DNA of 64,000 nt from Clostridiales bacterium CHKCI001 (lineage in GTDB: Bacteria; Bacillota; Clostridia; Lachnospirales; Lachnospiraceae), in assembly GCA_900045905.1 (NCBI GenBank), contig FCNS01000037.1, positions 62,001-126,000 of the forward strand, in the 5' to 3' direction. Below, one piece after another: positions 45,434 to 56,948 of the stretch (position 1 is the stretch's first letter; every line of letters starts with the position of its first letter). The notes below the pieces were generated by a model that had not been told where the DNA came from, made no database searches, and saw only the letters and a list, made by a program, of their open reading frames with translations. The position numbers were made by a program, and so were the translations under genes.

Positions 45434-45640
45434 ACCTTAATTTACTATGAAAGTCCCAGACAACAGCCATGAAACAGACCGTGTTTACACGGGATGGCTC
45501 ATGGATATTGGACAGGCTAACCTATATGAACAAGGAGAGCGACCGCTCAGATTGTGAATATAGGTGGCAATTGCGGGAGCACTAAAGTGCGGAGCAATGG
45601 ACTTTCATTTATAGTGGTGATTCGACCGCTGGGCGAATCA
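45434..45640 (+). ncRNA. unassigned ~200-nt structured RNA, multi-branched
   Basis: A perfect 10-pair closing helix (45447-45456 with 45599-45608) encloses three arms: AGCCAT/ATGGCT (45465-45470 with 45494-45499) capped by CCGTG/CACGG with loop TTTA; CCTATAT/ATATAGG (45521-45527 with 45558-45564) with an inner GAGC/GCTC arm, loop GACC; and TTGC/GCAA (45571-45574 with 45594-45597) enclosing GCAC-taaa-GTGC. A further 7-pair hairpin (45618-45624 with 45634-45640) follows; it and the middle arm both present GACCGCT. No ORF with a ribosome site fits. It could be a trans-acting RNA or the leader of the gene at 45670. I do not recognise the class; raiA-type RNA is one family of similar size that should be tested. 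Confidence 0.7.
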
Positions 45641-45669
45641 TATCCATTTATTATGTTATGGAGGCTGTT

Positions 45670-46617
45670 ATGAACACTCTTTATCTTTTTACTCCTGCTA
45701 AATGCCCTTTTTGCCATAAGCTCTTCTATCTAGATTCCAATCAGACCAACGCTTATTGCATTTATTGCGGCCAGCCGATTTCTGTTTTTACTGCAATTCA
45801 AAACTATGATCCATTACACGATGGAATATTATTACATGCAGAATCTACGGATCAAGAGCGACAGCTTCTGCACGCAGAACAATTATTAGAACTGTTTCAA
45901 AATCACTCTACTGGAAAAGATTTCTCAGAAGTTGTCAAATGCTATCAAAAGATTTCTGCTGACTATCCGCGTTGTAGTTTTGCATGGTGGCAGCAATTTC
46001 GCCTTGTATGTTGTCAGAATTTTAATCCCAACCGTTATTTAGAACTCCACACAAATCAAATCATTGATCGTAGTTTTATGGAAGAACTAAATTATCTTTC
46101 AGAACACACATTTTATCAATTTGCTCTACGCTATGCAACTGATACAGAAAAACAACACTACCATCAAGAGTTTTCTACCTTTTATTATGCATGTAGTAAC
46201 TTTTATCAAGAAAAAAGTCTTCTTATTCATCTGCAAAAAGATGACTTTTCACCACTTCGCGGAATTTGGATTGCAGAAAGTGAAGATAAAAAGATAAGTC
46301 CTAATTATTTGGAATTTTGGAATAACGAGTCTTGCATTTATCTAATTGCTGGAAAACAAAATGGAAAAGACCTCTCCTTTGCACGTCTTTCCTACCGTCA
46401 ACCAGATGAACACTGTGAATCTCCTTCCTTTAAAATTATGTCAGGACAAGAAGATTTCCACTGGACAAAAAGAATTCCAATTCATCCTCTCTCCAGTACA
46501 AAGCGACTTCATTTGGATAAGGTCACCTACTGCCGTGCTCCAGAAAATTTTGAATTCTCCAGTTTTCGCTTAAAATTATTGCGTTTTCTCGTATATATTG
46601 GAATTCAATTTCACTAA
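45670..46617 (+). CDS. zinc-ribbon protein of unknown function
   Basis: A 315-residue protein opening with a zinc ribbon, C12-x2-C15 and C30-x2-C33 (KCPFC, AYCIYCG), then ~280 residues rich in Gln, His, Tyr and Phe with helical character and no recognised motif. An in-frame ATG at 45658 exists, but ATG 45670 has GGAGG 5 bases upstream. No signal peptide or membrane helix, so cytoplasmic. Its leader would contain the structured RNA at 45434-45640 if both are one transcript. It is divergent from the kinase-M50 pair. Function unknown. Confidence 0.75.
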   Translation: MNTLYLFTPAKCPFCHKLFYLDSNQTNAYCIYCGQPISVFTAIQNYDPLHDGILLHAESTDQERQLLHAEQLLELFQNHSTGKDFSEVVKCYQKISADYPRCSFAWWQQFRLVCCQNFNPNRYLELHTNQIIDRSFMEELNYLSEHTFYQFALRYATDTEKQHYHQEFSTFYYACSNFYQEKSLLIHLQKDDFSPLRGIWIAESEDKKISPNYLEFWNNESCIYLIAGKQNGKDLSFARLSYRQPDEHCESPSFKIMSGQEDFHWTKRIPIHPLSSTKRLHLDKVTYCRAPENFEFSSFRLKLLRFLVYIGIQFH

Positions 46618-46618
46618 C

Positions 46619-46647
46619 AAAAAGAACCTCCGCTGGAGCTTCTTTTT
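46619..46647 (+). terminator. terminator of the zinc-ribbon gene
   Basis: AAAAAGAA-c-CTCC pairs with GGAG-c-TTCTTTTT around a 3-base loop, 12 pairs with one C-C mismatch. It starts 2 bases after the stop codon. Confidence 0.8.
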
Positions 46648-46659
46648 GCATATCACGAT

Positions 46660-46693
46660 AAAAAAGACGTATCAGAAAAGATACGTCTTTTTT
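46660..46693 (-). terminator. bidirectional terminator after guaB
   Basis: A perfect 14-pair stem with core GACGTATC/GATACGTC, flanked by A and T runs on both sides, loop AGAAAA. It ends guaB (minus) and can also back up the plus-strand terminator next to it. Confidence 0.88.
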
Positions 46694-46707
46694 GCTTATT
46701 TAGATTA

Positions 46708-48198
<1,491 letters not shown>

Positions 48199-48317
48199 TT
48201 ACAATATTTAGTTGAAAGTCTAACAAAAAAAATCGCATCTGTCAATACATAAAATCGCTCATTTTATAATGATAACATCCTACCACATTACCGTTTTAAT
48301 GAAGTAAGTTATTTTAT

Positions 48318-48830
48318 TTAAGATAATCGAACCTTTCTTGGAGCAGCATTTCTCATAGCAGTTAGTGTCCTATCATTTGGCTCGATAATGTACAGCATCT
48401 TTTCTCCTCTATCTTCTGTTACAATACCATAAGTTTTGGCATCTGGCATACGGGAAGAAAAATCAAATTTCTTTACTTTATTGTTATTCGTATAAGGATC
48501 TAACTCATGTCCCTTCATAGGAGCAACTACTACAACTTTTTCCATCTCAATCGAAACTCTCTTTTTATTTCTGCGGCGTTGCTGATTAAGAATTGGGGTA
48601 ATCTGCAATTCATCTGTAACAAAGATGTATTCATACTCTACCTTTAATGCTTGAAATCCAAATACTGCTATTACAATTGCTATTACTGTGATAAAAAACC
48701 CCCACGTTGGAATAAGTAAAAGTGCAAGTACCCCTATCGCTGCGATTATTATTAGTCCAGCTTCAATTAGTAACTCTTTTCCTCCATTTTTACGCTTAAC
48801 TAGCCATTCCGCGTACAAATCATTATTCAT
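48318..48830 (-). CDS. small membrane protein, DUF6106-like
   Basis: A 170-residue protein with two adjacent membrane helices (~22-57: LIIIAAIGVLALLLI and FFITVIAIVIAVFGF) and a basic, soluble C-terminal half beginning EYIFVTDELQITPI. It resembles an uncharacterised family widespread in Lachnospiraceae that I associate with DUF6106, from memory and not certain. ATG 48830 behind GAGGAGG. It stands alone between guaB and groEL. The C-terminal part with many beta-strand residues may be a PH-like fold. Function unknown. Confidence 0.75.
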   Translation of the reverse strand: MNNDLYAEWLVKRKNGGKELLIEAGLIIIAAIGVLALLLIPTWGFFITVIAIVIAVFGFQALKVEYEYIFVTDELQITPILNQQRRRNKKRVSIEMEKVVVVAPMKGHELDPYTNNNKVKKFDFSSRMPDAKTYGIVTEDRGEKMLYIIEPNDRTLTAMRNAAPRKVRLS

Positions 48831-49012
48831 TCTTATTTCCTCCTCGCTTATTTGTACGTATTTTTATAATTCTTTTTTTTATTATAACTTGGAATTGTAA
48901 CTTTTTAAAGTCTTTTTTCAAAAAATTATATATAATTTCTTATTTTTCGCTAATAAGAAACAAAAAATTTTTAATAATAAAATCTTCTACACAATAAAAA
49001 CTACATACAAAA

Positions 49013-49040
49013 AAGGAGACACCTTCTTTGGCATCTCCTT
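49013..49040 (-). terminator. groESL terminator
   Basis: On minus AAGGAGATGCC pairs with GGTGTCTCCTT (11 pairs including two G-U), loop AAAGAA, followed by TTTTTTG. Strong intrinsic terminator ~43 bases after groEL. Confidence 0.88.
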
Positions 49041-49083
49041 ATATGCTATAACGAATGAACAGAATAATTACTATTCAATTTTT

Positions 49084-50727
<1,644 letters not shown>

Positions 50728-50758
50728 TTAATTTTTCGTAACAAGATTGCTACAGATT

Positions 50759-51043
50759 TTATTCTACAATAGCTAAAATATCATTTTGTTTTACAATAAT
50801 GTATTCTTCATCATCTAATTTTACTTCTGTACCAGCATACTTGGAATAAATTACTTTTGAACCAACTGTAACCTCCATCTTTACTTCTTTTCCATCTATT
50901 ACTCCACCAGGTCCAACAGCGATTACTTCTGCCTGCTGTGGTTTTTCCTTTGCAGTTCCAGGTAATACAATACCAGATTTTGTTGTCTCTTCTGCAACCA
51001 TTTGTTTTAATACAACTCTGTCTCCTAATGGTATTAACTTCAT
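50759..51043 (-). CDS. groES: co-chaperonin GroES
   Basis: A 94-residue heptameric lid for GroEL. Marks: MKLIPLGDRVVLKQ, the mobile loop EETTKSGIVLPGTAKEKPQ (as family), and YIIVKQNDILAIVE at the end. ATG 51043 behind AAAGGAGGAATT. First gene of the groESL operon, controlled by the CIRCE element at 51066-51092. Confidence 0.98.
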   Translation of the reverse strand: MKLIPLGDRVVLKQMVAEETTKSGIVLPGTAKEKPQQAEVIAVGPGGVIDGKEVKMEVTVGSKVIYSKYAGTEVKLDDEEYIIVKQNDILAIVE

Positions 51044-51065
51044 TTTGAATTCCTCCTTTTAATTG

Positions 51066-51092
51066 TTAGCACTCGATAAATATGAGTGCTAA
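51066..51092 (-). promoter_or_regulatory. CIRCE operator (HrcA site) for groESL
   Basis: TTAGCACTC-9 bp-GAGTGCTAA, a perfect 9-bp-arm inverted repeat matching the standard CIRCE exactly. It lies 14 bp downstream of the -10 box, so HrcA bound there blocks initiation until heat shock. hrcA itself is not in the window. Confidence 0.96.
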
Positions 51093-51105
51093 TCACGATG
51101 TCTTT

Positions 51106-51134
51106 ATATTAGCTAATTTACTGTTAGATTGCAA
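51106..51134 (-). promoter_or_regulatory. sigma-A promoter of groESL
   Basis: Minus TTGCAA (51129-51134), 17-bp spacer, TAATAT (51106-51111). Start near 51100, immediately before CIRCE. The rest of the gap up to 51330 is AT-rich and carries the plus-strand leader of the next gene. Confidence 0.75.
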
Positions 51135-51330
51135 CAACGTTTTTCTTAATATTTTATGGTATTTTCTCTTTTTTTCTAAGTTTTTCTTTTTTATTCTCTT
51201 TTATCCTTGTTTTTTTAATGAATCGCATATTTAATATAATTTTTATAATTTATAGAATTTTTACTTTTCTTTTCATTATAAACGTATTACAATGTGTTTA
51301 TACAAAAACTATTATTCAGGAGGAGTTTTT

Positions 51331-51681
51331 ATGTCAAGTAAAAGTAAAAAATTAGTTTTTGGAGCTGCTGCTATTGGCCTCGCCGCTGCAGTTGCTACCG
51401 CATATTTAAAAAAGTCAAAATCCGTTCAAGATGATTTATATGGAGACGACGATTTTGAAGATGATTTTGAAAATAAGGAAAAGGACGAAGACACATTCAG
51501 CAAAGAAGATTTAGAAGAAGCACAAGCCACTACAGAAAAGCGTCATTACGTACCAATTAACTTAGACGAAGAAGCGACTGAAGAAACAGAATCAGAAACT
51601 ACAGACAACGAAGAGACCAAAATGAAATCAGATAAAGACACGGCAGCTTCTGATGAAACAAAGGAAGAGGAAAACAAATAA
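51331..51681 (+). CDS. acidic membrane-anchored protein, unknown
   Basis: A 116-residue protein with one membrane helix near the N-terminus (LVFGAAAIGLAAAVATAYL) and a very acidic, Glu/Asp/Thr-rich tail of ~85 residues, likely disordered. It recalls YtxH-type stress proteins in layout but not in clear sequence. An ORF start at 51292 exists, but ATG 51331 with AGGAGGAGTTTTT is correct. Divergent from groESL. Function unknown; tail composition suggests a surface or matrix interaction role, which is inference only. Confidence 0.7.
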   Translation: MSSKSKKLVFGAAAIGLAAAVATAYLKKSKSVQDDLYGDDDFEDDFENKEKDEDTFSKEDLEEAQATTEKRHYVPINLDEEATEETESETTDNEETKMKSDKDTAASDETKEEENK

Positions 51682-51689
51682 GGAAAAAT

Positions 51690-51805
51690 AAATAAGGAGT
51701 GCATAAATTTTAACCTCATCAAGAAAGTTCCCCACTTCAATACTAAAAAGCATAAGTGGGGAAGGGAATTGCTTATTTTAGGTTTTATTTGTGCAGTCCT
51801 TATTT
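51690..51805. repeat. 116-bp imperfect inverted repeat between convergent genes
   Basis: Outer arms AAATAAGGA-g-TGCA (51690-51703) and its near-complement (51792-51805) pair with one mismatch. Further complementarity continues inward to a perfect 10-bp stem TTCCCCACTT (51728-51737) with AAGTGGGGAA (51754-51763). No T-run follows either side. Could be a two-way terminator or the remnant of a small non-coding mobile element. Confidence 0.5.
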
Positions 51806-51808
51806 ATA

Positions 51809-52543
51809 TCAATGGGACTTATCCTCATTTTCGTCTTCTAAAATCCCATTCGTTTTAATTACTGCTCTTGGAATCGCATCTTTTGAGTTTTTCCAAGGTG
51901 CATCTTTGTAGCGATAATCGAATTTATCAGTAAACCATTCTAAATCATCGGCTAAACGCTGCATATTATCCAAATACAATTTTGTAGTAATATGTAAAAA
52001 TTCATCCAACTGGCTTCCTTTTAGAACTCCCTGTGCTGCTTTTACTAGCACTCCAAAATGTTCGGTACAAAAACCTTTACTTGCTGCATACTTCTTTCGA
52101 AATGATTCATCTGTTTTCCATAATTGCAGTACAGTATTAATATAACGATCAAATGTATGATTAATCCGATCACAAATAAAACAAGAATGCGTCAATTTTT
52201 CTGTATAATCAAATACTGGGTTTTCTACTGCTTTTTTAAATAGAGATCCCACTTTGATTGGCTTTTGGGTCAGTTTTTGGATTTCTTTATTCGTATGATC
52301 GATATGTGTTTTTAAGATTAATGCTAATCCTAGTTTATTTTTCTGCAATAAAAGCATATTCATATGTTCTCTGCAAAACCCCATCTTGTCGGTATTCATT
52401 CGAACATCATCTTCCATATAGCTTGGACCCATCGTATATTCTACTGCATTTGTTTCCAAAACTTTTCTCATTGCACAAATTGGACATTCACAGTCTTTAT
52501 CAAACGCATCATTGACTGGAATAGTATATAATTGTTCTTTCAT
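51809..52543 (-). CDS. Cys-rich DUF6062-like protein
   Basis: A 244-residue soluble protein with three CxxC/CxxxH groups: CECPICAMRKV (~19-29), GFCREHMNMLL, SCFICDRINHTF and GFCTEHFGVLV. The repeated Cys pairs and C-x2-H patterns look like two metal-binding modules. It resembles a family common in Clostridia that I associate with DUF6062, from memory. GTG 52546 is not used; ATG 52543 follows GGAGGGATCGTG. It is 12 bp after the MocR-like gene on the same strand, so both are probably co-transcribed. Function unknown. Confidence 0.75.
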   Translation of the reverse strand: MKEQLYTIPVNDAFDKDCECPICAMRKVLETNAVEYTMGPSYMEDDVRMNTDKMGFCREHMNMLLLQKNKLGLALILKTHIDHTNKEIQKLTQKPIKVGSLFKKAVENPVFDYTEKLTHSCFICDRINHTFDRYINTVLQLWKTDESFRKKYAASKGFCTEHFGVLVKAAQGVLKGSQLDEFLHITTKLYLDNMQRLADDLEWFTDKFDYRYKDAPWKNSKDAIPRAVIKTNGILEDENEDKSH

Positions 52544-52554
52544 CACGATCCCTC

Positions 52555-53958
52555 CTATAAATATTCTTTCCAGGCTTCCAGTAACTTCTGTACTCCCTGT
52601 TCAATTTCTGACTCAGTAATATTTGCATAACCAAGAATAATCGTAGCATGCTCTTTTTTGTCTTCTCCAATTTCATTGGAGGACATCCCATATACTTTCA
52701 CTCCATATGACTCTGCCAAATCGATTAGCTTTTGTTCTTCCAGGTTTTTTCTGGCTGTCAATAAAAGATGCATTCCTGCATGTTCTCCACTAATTAGGAA
52801 TCCTTTCATTAAAGGTTTTAATGCATTCAATAATAGATCATGCTTTGATCGATATAACGCTTTCATTTTATTTAAATGACGTTCATAATATCCTTCCGTT
52901 AAAAATCGAGTTAGCATTTCCTGGTCAATACGACTCACGGTAGAAGCATAAAACGCAAAATGCTCCTGATATAGATTCAGCAGTGGTTTTGGTAATACCA
53001 TATAACTAATACGGATTGCTGGAGCAATGGAACGAGAAAATGTCCCCAAATAGACTACTGTTTCATTTTGATCAATTCCTTGTAATGCAGGAATCGGTTT
53101 TCCTTTATAACGAAACTCACTATCATAGTCATCTTCTATAATATATCGATTTGGAGCTTGTTTCGTCCAAGTCAAAAGTTCTAACCGTCTTTTGATTGAC
53201 ATAACAATCCCTGTTGGATACTGATGCGATGGCATAACATATGCAGCATTACACCCACTTTCTTCCAATTTATCGATCCTCATTCCATAAGTATCCATTT
53301 CGATTGTTCGAATCTCATGCCCTAAACTGGAAAGTACACGATATGCCTGTTTATAGGTTGGGGTTTCAATTGCAATTTTCGCAGATATACCAAGCAACTG
53401 ATGTAAGAGAATGAGCAAATATTCATTTCCAGCCCCAATAATCATTTGTTCTGGTTCACAATGCACTCCTCTGGCAGAATATAAATAACTTGCAATCGCC
53501 TGACGCAGTCCTATTTCTCCTTGTGGATCTCCAATGGCAAATAATTCCTTCTTTACATCCGTTAACACTTCTTTGCTTATCTTTTTCCATATGTTATAGG
53601 GAAAACTGCTTAAATCAATTCCTCTCGGTGAGAAATCATAGTCACATTTCTTTTTTTCCTTTTTATGTACTGGAGAATTCAGACAATCGGACTGTTTTTT
53701 TATAGAAAGCAACTCTTCAATCTCTGCTACATAATAGCCACTTCCTGCTACTGCTTCAATATATCCCTCACTCATAAGCTGTTCATACGCCAAATTTATT
53801 GTGCTGCGGCTAACTTGTAAATGGAGTGCTAATGTTCTTGTAGATGGAAGTTTGGTTTTAAATGGAATTTCTCCATTAATAATTGCTTCTTTGATAAATG
53901 TATAGATCTGTTCATACAACGGCTGCCCATCCCGTAATACAATCGTCAATTCATTCAT
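52555..53958 (-). CDS. MocR/PdxR-type regulator lacking the PLP lysine
   Basis: A 467-residue regulator with an N-terminal GntR winged helix (GQPLYEQIYTFIKEAI, KLPSTRTLALHLQVSRSTI) and a fold-type-I aminotransferase domain (MPSHQYPTGIVMS, IEDDYDSEFRY, TFSRSIAPAIRISYMVLP). The Schiff-base Lys of this family sits in FSKS; here the triplet at 53032-53034 encodes Arg (R309). PLP could still bind non-covalently, but no internal aldimine can form. An ORF start at 54024 exists; ATG 53958 with GGAG fits. No pdxS/pdxT gene adjoins it. Target unknown; the Cys-rich protein downstream is one candidate. Confidence 0.85.
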   Translation of the reverse strand: MNELTIVLRDGQPLYEQIYTFIKEAIINGEIPFKTKLPSTRTLALHLQVSRSTINLAYEQLMSEGYIEAVAGSGYYVAEIEELLSIKKQSDCLNSPVHKKEKKKCDYDFSPRGIDLSSFPYNIWKKISKEVLTDVKKELFAIGDPQGEIGLRQAIASYLYSARGVHCEPEQMIIGAGNEYLLILLHQLLGISAKIAIETPTYKQAYRVLSSLGHEIRTIEMDTYGMRIDKLEESGCNAAYVMPSHQYPTGIVMSIKRRLELLTWTKQAPNRYIIEDDYDSEFRYKGKPIPALQGIDQNETVVYLGTFSRSIAPAIRISYMVLPKPLLNLYQEHFAFYASTVSRIDQEMLTRFLTEGYYERHLNKMKALYRSKHDLLLNALKPLMKGFLISGEHAGMHLLLTARKNLEEQKLIDLAESYGVKVYGMSSNEIGEDKKEHATIILGYANITESEIEQGVQKLLEAWKEYL

Positions 53959-54036
53959 ACCAATTTCTCCAAATCCAAAATGGCTGTTACAAACACCCAA
54001 TCTGACATAGTTTGCAACAGCCACCGATCGTCAAAG

Positions 54037-55728
54037 TCAAATTTTAAAACTACTCTTTAATGATACAATACGATTAAATACAAGGGCTCCATCCTTAGAA
54101 TCTTTATGGTCTACACAGAAAAATCCATTTCTTACAAACTGGAATTTATCATCTGGATTTGCCTCTTTTAATACTGGTTCCATATAACAATTTTTCAAAA
54201 CAGTTAAAGAATTTGGATTTAAATTCAGTGTTCCATCTTCATTCAGCTTACCCTTTTCTTCATCTACAATATTTTCATACAATCTTACTTCAGCTTTTAC
54301 TGCGGTCTGTGCTGCTACCCAATGAATTGTGCCTTTCACTTTTCTTCCATCTGGACTATTTCCACCTTTACTTGCTGGATCATAAGTTCCATGTACTTCA
54401 ACCACATTACCATTTTCATCTTTTACACAGCCAGTACACTTTACAAAATATGCATTCATCAAACGAACTTCATTGCCTGGGAACATACGGAAGTATTTTC
54501 TTGGAGGTTCTTCCATAAAATCAGCTCGTTCGATATATAATTCTCTTCCAAATGGGATTTGACGGATACCCAGCTCTGGATTTTCTAAATTATTACTTGC
54601 ATCCAAATATTCGATTTGATTTTCTGGATAATTATCAATTACTAATTTAATTGGATCCAATACCGCCATCAAACGTGGAGCTTTCATCTTTAAATCTTCA
54701 CGAATGCAGTATTCCAACATCGCATAATCTACTGATGAGTTCGCTTTGGATACTCCACATAACTCTACAAAATTTTTAATGGATTCTGGCGTATAACCAC
54801 GTCTTCTCAGACCACTGATTGTAACCATACGCGGATCATCCCAACCATCCACAATACCATCTTCCACCAGCTTTTTAATATAGCGTTTTCCAGTTACCAC
54901 ATTTGTAAGATACAGTTTTGCAAACTCAATCTGCTTTGGTGGCATTTCAAACTCACATTCTCTTACTACCCAATCATAAAGCGGACGATGATCCTCAAAT
55001 TCCAATGTACAAATCGAATGAGTAATATGTTCAATTGCATCTTCAATTGGATGAGCAAAGTCATACATTGGATAAATACACCATTTATCTCCTGTATTGT
55101 GATGAGTCATATGAGCAACACGATAAATAACAGGATCTCTCATATTCATATTTGGAGATGCCATGTCAATTTTAGCACGCAGCACTTTTTCACCATCGGC
55201 ATATTTCCCTTCTCTCATCTCTTCAAATAATTTTAAATTCTCTTCTACTGAGCGATTCCGATAAGGACTTTCTTTTCCAGGCTCTGTTAATGTTCCACGG
55301 TATTCTCGAATCTGATCGGCAGTTAAATCACATACATACGCTTTTCCCTTTTTTATCAAAAATACCGCATATTCATACATTTGTTCAAAATAGTCGGATG
55401 CAAAAAATAATCGGTCTTCCCAATCTGCACCAAGCCATTGAATATCTTCTTTGATTGATTCTACATACTCTACTTTTTCCTTTGTTGGATTGGTATCATC
55501 AAAACGCATATTAAACTTTCCATTATATTTCTGCGCTAAGCCATAATTTAATAAAATTGCCTTAGCATGTCCAATATGCAAATATCCATTTGGTTCTGGA
55601 GGAAAACGAGTTTGTACATGATCGTAAACTCCTTCCGCCAAGTCTTTTTCAATAATCTGTTCAATAAAGTTTTTTGACACTGGTTCTTTTGCTGCCGCAT
55701 CTTCTTTGACTAAATCCATCTTTTTCAT
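54037..55728 (-). CDS. glnS: glutaminyl-tRNA synthetase
   Basis: Charges tRNA-Gln directly. Class I synthetase of 563 residues with [19 protein letters not shown] (HIGH motif), [11 protein letters not shown], the KMSKS-equivalent [13 protein letters not shown] and the C-terminal anticodon-binding barrels. ATG 55728 behind AGGAGGTAATT. A true GlnS in a Clostridium-type genome usually means that GatCAB serves only tRNA-Asn or is absent. No T-box leader is seen upstream. The 13-bp gap separates it from the MocR-type gene's ORF extension. Confidence 0.95.
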   Translation of the reverse strand: MKKMDLVKEDAAAKEPVSKNFIEQIIEKDLAEGVYDHVQTRFPPEPNGYLHIGHAKAILLNYGLAQKYNGKFNMRFDDTNPTKEKVEYVESIKEDIQWLGADWEDRLFFASDYFEQMYEYAVFLIKKGKAYVCDLTADQIREYRGTLTEPGKESPYRNRSVEENLKLFEEMREGKYADGEKVLRAKIDMASPNMNMRDPVIYRVAHMTHHNTGDKWCIYPMYDFAHPIEDAIEHITHSICTLEFEDHRPLYDWVVRECEFEMPPKQIEFAKLYLTNVVTGKRYIKKLVEDGIVDGWDDPRMVTISGLRRRGYTPESIKNFVELCGVSKANSSVDYAMLEYCIREDLKMKAPRLMAVLDPIKLVIDNYPENQIEYLDASNNLENPELGIRQIPFGRELYIERADFMEEPPRKYFRMFPGNEVRLMNAYFVKCTGCVKDENGNVVEVHGTYDPASKGGNSPDGRKVKGTIHWVAAQTAVKAEVRLYENIVDEEKGKLNEDGTLNLNPNSLTVLKNCYMEPVLKEANPDDKFQFVRNGFFCVDHKDSKDGALVFNRIVSLKSSFKI

Positions 55729-55790
55729 AATTACCTCCTAATACTTTTTTTATCATATCATAAACTGCCCCCAATTGACAAGAGGACCTA

Positions 55791-55824
55791 ATGAAAAAGC
55801 AGGACCTTTTGACTCTTGTATCAT
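55791..55824 (+). repeat. dispersed 34-bp intergenic element, copy 1
   Basis: Begins ATGAAAAAGCAGGACC and ends GACTCTTGTATCAT. A second copy, 61712-61745 on minus, matches at about 31 of 34 positions. Both lie just after the 3' end of a minus-strand gene but in opposite orientation relative to it. Possibly a conserved terminator arm or a small repeat family. Confidence 0.6.
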
Positions 55825-56402
55825 TACATATTGTTATGATCGTATTTTGCACGTTCTCCTCCAATAAATTTGGCTCTTGTCCTTGCACATACTACATGTG
55901 CTTTTCCAATCATCTTTATCTTTGTACGTACTGGAACAGCAACTGGAACTAAATGCATCCCAATCAATGTGTCTCCAATATCAATTCCTGCTCGCGCTCT
56001 TACTTCTTCTACCATAACTGGATGTTCCAATCCTGCATATGCAGCTGTTCCAAATGATCCGCCTGCTTTTAACTGAGGTACCACATTAACTCTCTCATAT
56101 CCATATTTACATGCAGCTTCTTTTTCTATTACAAGCGCACGGTTCAGATGTTCACAGCATTGAGCTGCCAAGTAAAGCCCTTTCTCCTTTAGCACTTTAT
56201 GTAACTGTTCAAAAATAGCTCTTCCAATTTCTGCACTAGAATGAGAACCAATTTTTTCATTTTGCACTTCACTTGAAGAACAACCTACGACTACAATATC
56301 GCCTGCTTCTAGATTTGCAACTTCTAACAGTTCTTCTAATACTTGACGAGTTTGCTCTTTAATTTTTTCTAATTCTCCATATTCTTTTTGTTCGTTACTC
56401 AT
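55824..56402 (-). CDS. TIGR01440/DUF436-family protein
   Basis: A 192-residue protein of the DUF436 (TIGR01440) family, common in Firmicutes with unknown function. Marks: GDIVVVGCSSSEVQNEKIGSHSS (seen in parts), CCEHLNRALVIEKEA, HVVCARTRAKFIGGERA at the C-terminus. Conserved Cys and His suggest a metal or nucleotide-related role. ATG 56402. It lies 95 bp upstream of glnS in the same direction, separated by the dispersed element, and may be co-transcribed. Confidence 0.88.
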   Translation of the reverse strand: MSNEQKEYGELEKIKEQTRQVLEELLEVANLEAGDIVVVGCSSSEVQNEKIGSHSSAEIGRAIFEQLHKVLKEKGLYLAAQCCEHLNRALVIEKEAACKYGYERVNVVPQLKAGGSFGTAAYAGLEHPVMVEEVRARAGIDIGDTLIGMHLVPVAVPVRTKIKMIGKAHVVCARTRAKFIGGERAKYDHNNM

Positions 56403-56551
56403 AATGCCACTTCCAATCTAATTATATTATTAAATAGGTCTCCATTTCTCCTTTCAGCAAAATGGAGACCTTCTATAAATGTTCACTCCCGACGGATAGT
56501 GAAACTGTTTCTTACATTCAGATTACTCTTTTTTTATAAAATAGTCAATCT

Positions 56552-56761
56552 CTACTCTACTTTTTCTTTATTCATTGCTTTCCTTTTGGAATGTTTCTTT
56601 GTTTTTATTTTGGCTGCCGCAGTCGGCAGATATGGGTAAAGTTCTTCATAAGCTTCCATTTCGGCTTTTGAAGTTGGTGCGGCAGGAATAAGACCAGTAC
56701 AATCCGTCGTAGAAGCAGTATTTACATAATCCATATCTAATAAATCAAAATCTTTTGGCAT
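56552..56761 (-). CDS. small protein, unknown function
   Basis: A 69-residue protein beginning MPKDFDLLDMDYVNTAS with a central DCTGLIPAAPTSKAEMEAYEELYPYLP and a Lys-rich tail. Strong GGAGGTAAATAAAG site before ATG 56761 argues that it is real. No signal peptide or membrane helix. One Cys. The acidic N-terminal half with conserved-looking aromatic residues and basic C-terminal tail could be a protein-binding peptide; I do not recognise the family. The gene lies 187 bp after the subtilase terminator region. Confidence 0.65.
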   Translation of the reverse strand: MPKDFDLLDMDYVNTASTTDCTGLIPAAPTSKAEMEAYEELYPYLPTAAAKIKTKKHSKRKAMNKEKVE

Positions 56762-56890
56762 CTTTATTTACCTCCAATTTTCACTTCTGTATCCAAACTT
56801 TTACTTGCTACGATTTATAGTATGGAATTTTTTTTGTTTTTTATGTATAATAAAAACAGAATAAGATCATCATTAAATTATATAAAAATG

Positions 56891-56940
56891 GCTGTTGAAC
56901 GAAGGAAAATTAATATAAAAATTTAACTTCGTTCAACAGC
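56891..56940 (-). terminator. terminator of the subtilase gene
   Basis: A perfect 14-pair stem, GCTGTTGAACGAAG (56891-56904) with its complement (56927-56940), 22-base loop, followed on minus by CATTTTTAT. It lies 9 bp after the stop codon. Confidence 0.75.
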
Positions 56941-56948
56941 TACTTCTT

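Noticed and set aside
45434-45640. SRP RNA, tmRNA, 6S RNA or a common riboswitch for the structured RNA
   Set aside because: No GGAAGGA-type S-domain loop, no tRNA-like ends, no long central bubble, and none of the riboswitch cores I know were found.
55729-55823. T-box leader upstream of glnS
   Set aside because: The 95-bp gap is too short and lacks the T-box and specifier-loop sequences.
55661-55888. 75-residue minus ORF bridging glnS and the DUF436 gene
   Set aside because: Out of frame overlap with two certain genes; no start signal.
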